This document shows positions 44,751 to 58,300 of a DNA stretch of 64,000 bases, one piece after another. This DNA comes from Owenia fusiformis. Lineage: Eukaryota > Annelida > Polychaeta > Sabellida > Oweniidae. The stretch covers positions 31,106,024 to 31,170,023 of the forward strand of contig CAIIXF020000006.1 in NCBI GenBank assembly GCA_903813345.2, given 5' to 3'. The position numbers were made by a program, and so were the translations under genes. How positions within the stretch are numbered: position 1 is the first letter of the stretch; each line of letters starts with the position of its first letter. Below the pieces are notes generated by a model, which was not told where the DNA came from, did no database searches, and saw only the letters and a program-made list of their open reading frames with translations.

Positions 44751-46171
44751 TGAATCATATTACACACGTATTATTGAATCATATTACACACAAATAATTC
44801 TAACTAGTGGTTGAAACATAAAATACACCAATTATTTTCTGTGGCACCAACTCCTGTACATAGGAATATATAATTGGTATTCATAGCAAAGATTCAATTT
44901 ATTGGCATTTGGAAATGCATTCATTCTTTGATTTGTATAGATATATTTCATACTTAAGTATTATATGCTTATCTGGGATAAACAGTTTTTTTATACATAC
45001 TAATTAACTGAATATTCCTCTTATAATTTTTTCATCAACATATGTGACCAACAGGCACTGCATTTTATACTTGCCAAAGACAGATGTGACCAGCTAAACA
45101 TTGTATGTACAAAATGGAACAGGTTGAAAACAAGACTATTTTTTCTATAGAACTTATATAATTATACAATTCCGAAAAAAACATTGTCTACTTCTTGACA
45201 AACCCTGGGTCCTATTACGGCCTTCATCCAAACATCAAATTTGTTTGTAATTGGTCAGATCATTTCAGTACAAAACCCTGTCAGATTTTTCAAGCAACCT
45301 TCACAGTCAATTTTATCAAAGCAGATATGAAATGGTATTTTTGACCTAAAGAAATCAATATAATTTTTTGATAAATGTATTTGGATATGTTTTCTCATCA
45401 GTATTGTGGAAATTATTTCACTCTAATGATCGTTATTGTTGCTTAATATATCTTAATAAGCAATATTCGAATAGGTTGTGACGTCATTGGCCCCCACATG
45501 ATCTCTCACTGGTCCCCAGGTGACCCGTTTTGGTCCGTTAAATCATGATGTCATAATGCCAAGATGGTTTGTTATTTGTTACACAACAATCATATAGCTG
45601 CCATGACATCGTAATTACCAAGGAACCAATGAACCCAAACTAAAAAATTATGTATGACGTGACTAATCACTTGGGGCCAATCTGATTGATCAGTTAATTT
45701 TATTACATTATTTATGACCATTTATTTATGACCATTTACCATTTTATAATGGTTATCGCAAGAACTCTACGTTGGGCTTACAATGAAGAAAACCGCATTT
45801 TTGTAGCTGCAAGTTGAGAAAACCTATTTCAGTTGTCCTTAAATAAAAAAACACTACTACCCAATGTGACAAGTAAATCCCTGTACAGTCATCTGCCTAT
45901 TAATAACTAACACTCATTTAATAATATAAACTCCATAAATGGGGTCTTATCTAAACTGAACTTAATTTCTGATATTTGGAATGGTGGGTAGAATTTTGCT
46001 GCTAGTATTATTACGCCTGTTGGTACACTTGCACTTGAACGTTTCAGGCAAAACCTGTCAATATATATTATATTATATTATATACAGTATAATAATTTCA
46101 TATCTGGAGTGTCATTACAAGTATTTCAATTTTTTAGATACAGTTCCATTTCCTTTAAATTTATAATATCA
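44751..46171. other. Sequence downstream of the TRIM gene, including its likely 3' UTR
   Basis: Contains the second copy of the dispersed repeat (45600-45820). On the minus strand an ATTAAA signal candidate lies at 45922-45917, about 250 bases after the TRIM stop; no AATAAA was found nearby. Nothing else is recognised. Confidence 0.45.
45600..45820. repeat. Dispersed repeat, second copy of 13270-13505
   Basis: Same orientation as the copy at 13.3 kb; shares TATAATGGTTATCGCAAGAA and TTTTTGTAGCTGCAAGT. It has a local duplication of TTTATGACCATTTA. Confidence 0.7.
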
Positions 46172-46384
46172 CTATATGTCTTTTTCTTTTGCATGTATGT
46201 GTTTGATACTGTCTGGATTCTGTTTTCGCTTCTTTGGTCTTGGACTTGTCGATTCTGTATCAGATGGGCCTGGAGATGGTGCTGGAGTAGAGGCTCGTTG
46301 GGCATAGTTTGGAAGCAACTTTTGTATAAGATCATTGAAGAATTGTTCAACTCTTTTGCCAATCTTACCAACTTCAGAGTCAGG
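46172..46384 (-). CDS. TRIM24: TRIM24-like exon 10 (bromodomain end, basic tail, stop)
   Basis: The acceptor is CATTGTTTCAG. It encodes [20 protein letters not shown] (last bromodomain helix), a Ser/Pro-rich stretch and a basic PRPKKRKQ motif that could be a nuclear localisation signal. The stop is at 46174-46172. Confidence 0.93.
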   Translation of the reverse strand, partial: PDSEVGKIGKRVEQFFNDLIQKLLPNYAQRASTPAPSPGPSDTESTSPRPKKRKQNPDSIKHIHAKEKDI

Positions 46385-49300
46385 CTGAAACAATGAAAAT
46401 GTTATGATTTAATTTTACAAAACAAAATATATTTTCATTATTACCACATTGCATTGGACATAATGACTCAGATGGGAGTAGGTAGTTACCAGTTTCACCA
46501 CCAGGTGGCTAGTTCGGGTCAGATAGGATGCATGTATCAGAGAAAGTTCCCTTTAACTTAATATTCATTTGCTTTAGTGGTTCAATTTTTATATCACCCA
46601 TATGTATCTAATAGTTATACAAATAAAATATGTACAGTAAAAGAAAATGTTATCTGTCCAATACAAGAAAAGATAAATCACTTTTTGTGATTTTATAACA
46701 TGGGGTCTATGGGGAATCTCCCCAAACTAGAAGTCACATTTTCAAAAAATATTATCTTCAAAGTTGATAAACAATTTTCGAAACAATATTTTTGGATGTA
46801 CTTTTACTAGTAGATTTCAAATATAATATCACTTTTGAATTTTGAATATTTAATGACGTAAATCAATATTATATCTACTTGCATCTAGTCTATTGGAATA
46901 CTTTATACCTGTCTCAGATTACACAACACATCCAGTAAGTTTTGATCTTTTTACCAATATACATGTACATTTTAAAAGTTATTTCTGCAATACCAAACCC
47001 AAAGGTATACCCCACTCTTTGGCCAACCAGGATTACAAAAGCTATATCATGCTATAAGCTTATTTTGAATTGGGTAAACTAAAAATGATTAATGCAAAAT
47101 AAATAAAAAAGTAAACAACCAGGTCTGATTACCCCTGGTCATTACTGGTAAGTAAGTACAGATCCCCTAACAAGTTCTGGTGACTATTGCTATGTCATTA
47201 CACACTGTGTACAAAACAAGTGTATAATCACTTACTGCATTATATGTTGCACAATTTTTGAAAATAAGCTGGACATCTTCAATGAAGGTTTCTACACTGT
47301 CATAATGGTCAAAGTGACCTCTTCGCAACTTAGTTTTAATGCTTGTCAGATCCATAGGCTGTGTTATAATCTTGTAGTAGTTTGGAACCTGCAATGTATG
47401 AAGCAAATACACATCAGACTTATGTAAACAAAATTAGGAGAAATGTACACAGATTATTAATAACAAGACAATATTCATCATAAACACATCAATTATATTT
47501 CAGATTGAATCACCCCTCCCCATTACATATAAGAATAAGAATGATTTTTGAAGTTGCTTTCTTCAAAAATAGATTTGTTATTAGGGTACTGAACAGAAAT
47601 TATTCATCAGATATGAAATGTAATGTTTTTTCACTAAAGGTCACAATTCTAATATGGACAATGGCAACTTCTTAATTAAGCATAGGAATACAAGGCATTA
47701 ACATGCAAAAGTCACTACCTGCCATTTTAACAGGCACCAACCACTAATGCCATCCACAAAAAGTCGGAGATTATAACAATATGTCACCACTTGTAGTGGT
47801 GACATTAAAATGACTGTTAAAACATATAGTCAGGAATATTTAGGTGAAAATATTTCAAAAATATATAGAAGCAATTTTAAGGTGGATTTCAAAACTTCAT
47901 ACCATTCTTTTGAAAACCTGAAGTGGCACCAAGCAATCCATTGACTTTTTCACCAAAAATCCAAGATGGCCGCTGTGATGTATCAAAAAATCATAAAAAA
48001 TGACTAAAGTTATGATTTAATAAGTCAAAATAGTTGTATACTGATCAAACATGACTAATAATAGTACCTATCAGAAATTCATATCCATTTAAAGTCATTG
48101 GATCATTTTTGTGTGAAAACTGGAGTCCCACAAGGCTCAACTTTATGTCCGCTACTTTTTTGGCATTTTTTGCATTGACCATGGCATTTGCACATAGCAA
48201 TGCATAGAAATCCATTTTTGTAACATGTGCACCTAGGACCACATTTCACCTTGAACCCACACTTGATCAATGCTTTGCATGCTGCTTGAGGAAGGGCTGT
48301 TTCACCAAAAATCCAAGATGGCCGCCTCAATGTATCGGCAAATCACTAAAATTGACTAATATCATCATTTAATTTGTCAAAATAGTTAAATACTGATCAA
48401 ACATGACTAATTATAGTACCTATTAGATGGTCATATACATTTAAAGTCACTAGATTATTTTTGTGTGAAAACTGGAGTCCCACAAGGCTCAACTTTATGT
48501 CCCCTACCTTTTTAGTCTAATGACTTTCATTGACCATGGCATTTGTACATTGTAATGTATAGAAATCCATTTTTGTAACTTGTGCACCCAGGACCACATT
48601 TCACCTTGCACCCACACTTGACCAATGCTTGGCATGCCTTAGCTGCTTGAGGAAGGGATGTACATAGTGGCACCAAGGGGGACATGTCATACTGCCAGCC
48701 CCATGTTGTGAACTCCGATACCCATGTTGGATTGAAGTTGGCCCCAAACAATACAACCTTGGTTAGCAAGTTCTTAAAATTTTCTGTGCAAGGGCTCCTT
48801 TTGTTGGTGGCATTCTATCAATGACTGTATGGCCATCACAGAACATTTGCCTTCGTGCCGCATCGATATCTATCTGGTTGCTGGTTCGATCATATACTAG
48901 AACAGTAAAACATTTTAGGGACTGAATGGCATGAACTGACAAAGTCAGGTTTGTTGTAACCATTTGTGCTACTTGTAGAAAAGCTGGAGTAACTTCCTTG
49001 AACACATTCCATAGATTGAAGGGCAGATTCTTTGCTATGGCCAAAGAATGGTGCAGTTATATAATATAATTTAATACCTGTAATTTTTGAGAGGTCAGAA
49101 GGCAATCCAGATTTACACTTATTGCACCCTAATGCTGCAGCCATGGCAAGAACAACTACACCAGTATTTCCACTGATTCTGTTTATGAAGTCTTTTTTAC
49201 CTTTTGAGGTCATCTGAACAAAGAGTGCAGTATTATCTTCTTTATGAGTACACGGTTCAATCATTACCTGATTACTGTAACTGGCAACTGAGGAAAGCAC

Positions 49301-52300
49301 TTAACAGATTCCACAATAGTCATAAACGTCAACCTCAAAAATAGAGTTGGCCAGGAATGCTAACAGCTCAGTCTTGTTCTGGTTGTTTCTTAGAAAGCTT
49401 AACCAATTCTGGGGCATCACATTCTCTGCATAAACCTTCAGGGACTTCCTACTGTTTTATAGATAACAGATAACATCTTATCTTGAAACACCTTCCATAG
49501 GCCGCCTTAACTTGGGATGAGACATTGGTACCATATTCTTGGAAGTTGGTAGCCACACCAGGATGCATCACATGGACCAGAAGGATGCCATCTATTAAAA
49601 TTGCATCTGCAGGTGACTATTCCAATACTTCAGATCCATCTGGCTTAGCTTCTTGACATTAAAGTCTGCTTTTGTTGTAGGTCTCATGGCTCCGTGGTTA
49701 TGTAGGGATGGCGGGAACTCATGGTTTTCATATTTGAAAAACTCAGACATGTCATTGGTTCTTGATTGGCATGCAATGTAGAGTAATAGCAAAAAGTTCA
49801 TAATAATTTTTTCTCAGATTCTTGACTTCAGGATTCACTTGCATGCATAGTTGGTGTGGTCTAGGGAGAAAAAAACAAAGAATCATCTGCAGTGATTCCT
49901 GAGGTCAAGGAACTGAGAGAAGAAAATTACCTTATTGCTATGCTCTATATTGCTTGCCTTTGACAATCAAGACACATAACATGTCTGAGTTTTTCAAACA
50001 TGAAACCATGAGTTCCCGCCATCCCTAGCTAAGCATGGAGCCATGAGACATACAACTAAATGACCTACTTAAATGCCTAGAAACTAAGCCAGATGGACCC
50101 AAAGTATTGGAAAAGCCAACTGCAGATTCAGTTTTAATAGACTGCCCCTTTCTGGTCCTTTCTGGTGTTTCATCCCAAGTTAAGGCAGCTTATTGAAGGT
50201 GTTCCAAGATTAGATGTTGTCTGGAATGTTTACCTACAAAACAGTGAGAAGTCCCTAACAAGGATTTATCGTGGCACTGGTGCTAGAAGGATGATTTATG
50301 CAGAGATGCACAAATGCCAAAGAATTTACCAGCCTTTCTAACAACCAATGGAACCAGACTAGGCTGTTTGCATTCCTGGCCAACTTTATGTCTGAGGTTG
50401 ATGTTAATGAAATGCAAATGATAACTACTATTTGGGAATCTCTTCAGTGGTTTCCTCAATTGCCAGATACAGCAATGATTGAACCTTGTACTCATGAAAA
50501 AGCTGACACTAGGCTCTTTGTTCATATAAAACAGATGACCTCAGAGGGTAAAAAATACTTCATAATCAGAAGTGGAGATACTGATGTCCTTTTTCTTGCC
50601 ATGGTTGCAGCATTAGGGCGCAATAAGTGTAAATCTGGATTGCCTTCGGACCTCTCAAAAATTACAGGTATTAAATTATATTATATAACTGCACAATTCT
50701 TTGGCCATAGCAAAGAATCTGCTCTTCAATCTATGGAATGTGTTCAAGGAAGTTAGTCCAGCTTTTCTACAAGTGGCACAAATGGTTACAACAAACCTGC
50801 CTTTGTCAGTTCAAGCCATTCGGTCCCTGGAACATTTTACTGTTTTTTATTATATGATCGAACCAGCAACCAGAGAGATATCAATGCAGCACGAAGGCTA
50901 ATGTTCTGTAACGGTCATACAGTCATTGACAAATACCACCAACAAAAGGAGCCCTTGCACAGAAAATCTTAACTTGCTAACCAAGGCGGTATAGTTTGGT
51001 GCCATAACCAAAATGGTTATCGAGTTCACAACATGTGGCTGGCAGTATGACATGTCCCTCCTGATGCCACTATGTACATCCCTTCCTCAAGCAGCTAAGG
51101 CATGCCAAGCATTGGTCGAGTGTGGGTGCAAGGTGAAATGTGGTCCTAGGTGCACAAGTTACAAAAATGGATTTCTATACATTGCAATGTACAAATGCCA
51201 TGGTCAATGGAAGTCATTGGACTAAAAAAGTAGGGGACATAAAGTTGAGCCTTGTGGGACTCCAGTTTTCACACAAAAACAATTTAGTGACTTTAAATGC
51301 ATATGACCATCTAATAGGTACTATGATTAGTCATGTTTGATCGGTATTTAACTATTTTGACAAATTAAATGACGATATTAGTCAATTTTAGTTATTTGCC
51401 GATACATTGTGGCGGCCATCTTGGATTTTTGGTGAAACAGTCAATGGATTGCTTGGTGCCACTTCAGGTTCTCAAAAGGATGGTATGAAGTTTTGAAATT
51501 CACCTAAATATTGCTTCTATATATTTTTGAAATATTCTGTGAACATATCTCCTATTCAAACCCGACTAATATGCAATACCAAATGAAGCTGACCATGAAA
51601 ATGAAGTGAATGAAGTGCAAGAAACTAGAGATTGTAAGACAACACTTACCGATCTATCTACTGGATCATGGAAAGGGGTACTCTGGTCATGAGAGAAGAG
51701 TTCAAGGAGAATCCTCTCACAAACCTAAAACACACAAAATATTTTTGACCTCTTTCATATTTGGGCATGTACATTGTATATATATTAGTATGGTCTGAAG
51801 GAGGTTACTGTATAAGTGGTAATTTTGCCTAATCATTTAATTTGCCTATTTCCTAATTTTTGCCAGGTTCGGAAAATTAAATGTCGGAAATATTGTCTTT
51901 ATAATGTTATCCAATGGGAGGTTTCTTGTCATTAGGAATTAAAATTAGGAAAATGATGAAATTTGACCATTCGGAAAATTAACCACTCGGATTAAATACC
52001 ACTTATACAGTATTTGAATTTTCTAAATGCACCAGCGCTAATTACAGAATATACAGTTCAGAAATTTATATTTGCATGTTTGCATTATGAATTGGTGAAT
52101 GGTGTGGTTTTGATACAGGAGCTGAACACACTACTGTTTACCTTCAGCTCTTTGTCACTGAGTCCTACGGGAGCCTTTCTCTTCATTGTGCCCTCGGTTA
52201 GCTCAGACTTGGGACTGGTGTCTGTGATTCTCAACTCATCCACACTATGACACAATGGGCAACGCCACGAAATATCAGGACTGCAAAATGCGAGATATAT

Positions 52301-55300
52301 AAGAGCAACACTAAAACGGACAAAATGAGTGGAGAGGAGAGGGTATGATTTCTGATAGAAAATTCAACAAATTTGCATGATTTATTTTTTCATGAGAAAG
52401 TTTACAAATAAATCACTACATGAAAAGGTCCATAGAATCGTGAAATCTGGAATTTTTTTTATTCTGCACAGATACATAGACCTATTGATTATATAATTTT
52501 GTTCAAGTTCAATTTAAGATGTAATCTTTCCAAACTATGAGCAACTTTAGAGGTTTTCAAACCCCAAAATCAACACTAAATGAATAATAAACTAGCTGTA
52601 TACTGTATTTGACATTGGTTCAATTCATGGAGGAATTTTGATTTCAGTCACCCTGCCAAAAATAGAATATGAATTAAATGTCCCAAATAGGTCACAGTGA
52701 CCTGTATATATATATTTGAACTGCTTACAATTTTGAACATTGTTTTATATAAAACTTAAATTCTGGATCTGATAAAAAACCAAGGTTCAACAATCAAGCC
52801 AAATATAATTCTTCCAATTGCTCATTCAGTATTTGATTGACAGCTCAATTTTGCACTTTCCATATTTGGAAAATGAAATTGATGTACTGTGTTAAAACTC
52901 CAAGGTCAAGCTGATCTGGTCACTCTCTAAGATAATTTAAATAGAATATTGACTGAAATTAGGTGATTCTATCTTCATTTTTGTCAGTTGAAATATATTT
53001 ATAGAAAAAATGATGTTTCAAATCATTCTTAGATATGCAATATCAGTTTATTTGAGAGGTTTTATGAGAATTATATTATTATTTAAAAGGATGTTTTTGC
53101 ATCTTTTATATGATTATTTTGTCAAAGAAATAATTTTACAATCTTCACAAGTTCAGGGTTTCATTTGAGTCCCAATTTATTCAATTTTGGGTCATACCTC
53201 CATGTTCCTTGAAAAACTCCAACCTTACAACACCTTACATCTCTACTTCATAGAGGAACAATGAACTATGACATTTAATCAATTAGCCTATGTCAAGGTT
53301 GTGAACTTTCTTGTTTCTTTTTACAATTTCTCCTTATTCTCACGACTTATGAATAATGCAAGTGTGAAAAATGTCTGCTTACAGTTTAATTAGAAAAAGT
53401 AAGAACAACACAATTAAAAATTTCGAATCAAGAACTACATTACCGGAGTTTCTCGCAAATAGGCCCATGGGCATTTATTTGAAAGAGGGATGTATGAAAA
53501 AGTATTTTTCCCTCTTTATAAAGGCCCATTGGTGTTCATTTAAAAGGAATCTTTATAAACACCCAGTGGGCGAAAACATTCGAGAAAAGGATTCAAATTG
53601 CTTAAAAACAGAAATGGCAAACAGAACAGAGCATTGGGGTAAGCTTGACATGATGTAGCAGAAATATGACAAAAGGTCACATATTGGACAATCTTCTTGC
53701 CCGCATTCATGTTATTATTGCATGAGTATGAAGACCATGGGCCAACTTTGCGATCAATAATATCCCCCGAAATAAATGCCCACTGGCTTGAGAAAGCCAT
53801 TTTTCCTCTTAATAAATGCCTACCCCCTTGGAAAAATGTTTTCCCCTCTAAATAAAGGCCCATGGGTGTTTATTAAAAATTCTTTCAAATAAACACCCTG
53901 TGCAAAATAAACACCCATGGGCCTATTTGCGAGAAAAACTGATATGGTGGGAGGAACAATAAATTGCAAGAAAACAAAAGGTGACAATTAATAAGACAAC
54001 AAAAGATGAATATTAAATTTATCTTACTTGGGGAATTCTTTCAGTTCTGGAACATGGCATTTTAAATGGAAGACTTTGGGGCAGAATTCGCAACATAACA
54101 GGTCCCCTCCATTGTGACAAACAGCACAGTAATCCTCATTTGGGTCATCGGAATTCTGGCTGTGTGGTACATTCTGTTCTGCATTCTCTTCTACCTTTGG
54201 TTGTTCAGTGAATGGAATGGTGTCAGTAGAGGAATCTTCTTCCTACAATACATCATTTGGAGGATGAAGTATAATCAATTTTCAAGTATAATCAATCATG
54301 TAAGCTGACGATAGGGATACAGCAATTTAGTGTAGTCCTTTAAAGTTACATCCAAACAAACTGTTTGTAGTTTATTTGCAGATTGTAGTTTTTTGATGAT
54401 AAGACAGAACATATTTTGCATATGTCAGGCTCAATCATGAGCCCCCATAAAATTGCTAAGTTCAGGAAAATGGCAGTTTTCATTTAGACCTATTCTAAAA
54501 TTGTTGATGGATAAAGTGACAAATGGACTAGCTGGTGATTCTATAGGTTCAGTATGTTTTTTGTGTCAAATATCAAGTCTCCACTATTGTTTGCAATAAT
54601 AAATATGGAAAGGAGTATGATCTTCGCACATGTCCTTATTACGATCATGATGTTTAATCAAAGCAGAACATAAATATACCATTTGTGTTTGTGATCCTAC
54701 AGGATCTTTTGTATCATCCTTGTCTTGTTTTTCTGTCCTCTTGAGATCATTATAGAGGGTGCTTGCATCATCATCAGGATTGTAATTGCTGGGGTTCTGC
54801 AAAAAATATGAAAAAATATTTCAATCAAGAATGTCATGAAATGATTACAGTGTACAATCATTTGTAAGTTTCAATTTCCATAATTGCGCAATGACAGTCA
54901 TTTTTGAATATTTCCTTAAAATATTTTATCAACGTAGTTCTAAATCATGATAAATTCAATATTACAAATTTAATGCACACATTAAGCATAGCTTCAGTTT
55001 TATGTTTCAACTTAATAACCTTATTATTAATAACAAGTGATAATGGGAATGTTACTCTGGACCTCTATCACTAATTATAAAAATCAAGAAAAATAGAACC
55101 ATACTTATTACAGGCTTACAAGAGATTTCCTACCAAGTGTATCACAAGGAAAAAATAACAAGATGCAAAGTGATAAATATCGCACTTTGAGAGCAAAATT
55201 GCCACTATGTGATTTACCCAGCATGCCCAAAATCTAATCAAATGGTGACACTTGTCTGCTCTTGCATCTGTTAAAATTGTAAGACGAAAAAGCACTTATC

Positions 55301-58300
55301 CTTGAATTTTGATGACAAGATTGATGTGGTACAAATGCTAGGTATAAACATCCACACTGCTAATATGAATATGAAACTATGACTATGACTCACCAAGCTG
55401 ACAGGAAGCCTCATGCCCATTTGTGGCTCATCAACTGACAGTCGTTCTGTCTTTGGTTTTATGCCTGACTGTGCACTATCAGGGCTCTCTGCCTTAGGGG
55501 CTTGTGGTTGGGGAGATGGTGTGCTGTAATTCCTTGGTGTGAATCCTTGTGACCCAGTTGATTCTGCAAAATAATATTTCCTCATTTGACTACCTTCACA
55601 AGAACTTATTTTCAATGATGATGTTGAGAAAATTTTGGCAAGATTGCAGCCTTTGTCGTGAAAGGGTTAAGCGTCCACAATGGCCAACTAAATATGGAAA
55701 TTTGTGTTGATTTTCAAATCCCTCCTAAGTGACTAATGAGAGAAACATTTATAATTGAGTTATTGTTCAAAGTGATTTTCCAGCAATGCAATTTGAATTT
55801 TACCTTTATGTGGCACTGTAGAAGAGACCAAGTTTCCCTGCTGTGCCTGCTTCTTCTGCAACTCCATGTTGCTTTTCCTCAGTTGTTCAATCTCTGCCTG
55901 CAGCTGTAGCTGTTGTTGTTGCTCCTGCTGCTTCTGTACTTGTTGTTCTAATATCCTCCGCTGTTGTAACTGGATGAGGTTTATCTTTTGTGTGTCAACT
56001 GTTCCAACAGTTTGAGAAACTGCTTGTGCCAGGGGTTTAACTAAACTATTGGCTTGCCTCAGCTTCTGCTCCTCTTTTTCCTGTTTGTATTTTCTCAGGA
56101 GGAATGCTTGTTGGTCAGGTTTGAGTTGTAGGAACTGCTGCCTAGTGAGGTTTGGTAGATTCTGTACCTGCTGGGTGGTTCCAGGTGGGTTAGAGGCTGT
56201 GCTGGTCGTGGGTCTCTGTCTAACAACTTGTTTGCTTGTCTGGTCATGTTGGCTCACCGAAGATGTTGACACTGGGTGGGTCACAGTTGAAGTGGAGTTG
56301 GTAACTTGGACAGGATCGGGGTTGGGTGGCCCTTGGTTGTTAATAGCATAACCGGGACCAGGGTATACGACACCATCCACCATTATCTTACCTGCTGATT
56401 TGATATGATTGTTGAAATTATCATCTACTTCAAAATTTATGGCCACTCTGTGTTGTGGGTTAGGGACCTGCACAATGGTTTTGTGAACCTTACGAATCTG
56501 TGTTATCATCACACGCCTACTGCTCAACAATGCTGTGTCACTAGATTCTTTAATGGCAAACTGTGCTACTTTTACAGCTTGATCAATTTTTACCTTTAAG
56601 TCCAGAACCTCAACTTGTTTCTTTGTCAACTGGCTTTTCTTCACTTGAGAGATCTCTTGCAGGTTGCTCAAAATCGTCTTCGCTCTGTGATTGATCTCAT
56701 GAATTGCACGAACAGCAAAGTTCTTAATACTTGTTGTAACTTCCACTTCACGGTCAGCTATCTCATCATGACGTCTTTTAATAAGCTCCAGTGCTTCATT
56801 CACGTGCTTTCCCTTTTCAATCAATCTGTCAACTGATTTCTTAAGGTCGTTTCTGTGATGGCCCGTAGCTTCCTCGATAGTGAGATATCTATGGCCCTTA
56901 TGGTCTTCTAACTGACAGTCCCGGCATGTTAATCTGCAATGTAAAGGGAATTGTTTAAATCAATAAGATTATTTGGATATTTAAAGAAACATTTTTACAA
57001 TTGATAAGTCAAAAGCATCTAAGAAAGGTGGGCAAAATGACAAATATCACAAGGTTCTTAATTTATTTGTTTTCTAAACTGGGTCAAAAATCCCTTTTAT
57101 CATTTTTGCCCAAAACAGAAATACATGTACTAGTAATTTTCAATTTCAGTTAGGTCAACTTCGAGGCGAGTGACACAATCTCTCTCTTATTTGCCTTAAC
57201 ATTTTTTCAGCATTTTTCAAATAGAACTAGTGAATATTAATACATACTTGGTACAGTCCTGGCAGTAGAACCGGTATTGTTCACCCCTGTGAGCAGGACA
57301 GATCAAATGGATACTTTGAGATTTCTGGTTTTTGTTGCTGGAAGCTTCCTCCTTAGACTGAATGTTGTGGTCTTTGGTGACCTTGACACGCCTATGTGCT
57401 GAGACACATCCATCACAGAGCCATTCGTTACACTCAACACAGAATGATGTAGGTACAGCATTATCCTCACAAGCAGTACAGAGACCTATATCTTCAGAGT
57501 GTGGTGAAGCACCTCCTTCGGTTGTAGGAACCTTTTTTGTCACGAGTAAATTGTCAGTGAGTTCATTTACCGGGAACACTTGGGAACAAAGTGGGCACTT
57601 CACAGAGTTATCTGAAAACACAAGTTACATAGTGAACACCTCATTTTGCCAAAAATAGCCAAAAACTAAAAAATATTTATTTCATGTATTTCCTCTATTG
57701 CTAGAACTTTGCTTCAGCATTTTCACTTGTATAAAGAAATGGATGAACTTCCATCAGAGGAAATGTTTGTCATTTTCACCAAGAATGACGTCCAGGGTTC
57801 TCATCAGAAAATTTTTAGACCCCGGATTTTTAGCGGTATTGTGACTACTTTTTTTTATACTTTTCAACATACTTCTTAAGATTATCTTGCTATTTTAATC
57901 CCAATATTTATTTCTAAAAGGTTTCTGACTTCTTATTCCTTATTTGTATCCAGTTTTATGTATTTTCTCAAGAGTGTTACCGCAAATATTGTGACAAAAA
58001 TGTAAAATTTGACTCCTGAAAAAACACTTTAGACTCCAGAAAAGCTATTAGACTCTGGAGCAAGAGGGTTTTAAGACATTGTCGTCGATCTGTATCCAAA
58101 TATCTTACATGTACCACTATGTTGAAAGTAACATTCAAGTTACTGAAAAGTAAATCAGTCACAAGTCAAATGTTTCACTTGAACTTCTCACAACAGACTA
58201 AATAAATGAAAACATCAGGCAAAATTAATGGAAATCATAAATTTAACATGGAGAAGTTGAAAAGTTCCTACAAACCACAGGCGGTTTTGTCAAAACAACC

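Larger units (their letters stand above)
47849..51537. repeat. 3.7-kb palindrome: two head-to-head copies of a degenerate multi-copy gene
   Basis: The left arm 47849-49839 pairs with the right arm 49891-51537 around a 51-base centre. The left arm is longer because of an internal ~344-bp tandem duplication: TTCACCAAAAATCCAAGATG occurs near 47957 and 48301. It sits entirely within TRIM intron 8. Both arms carry the same decayed coding sequence in opposite directions. Confidence 0.9.
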
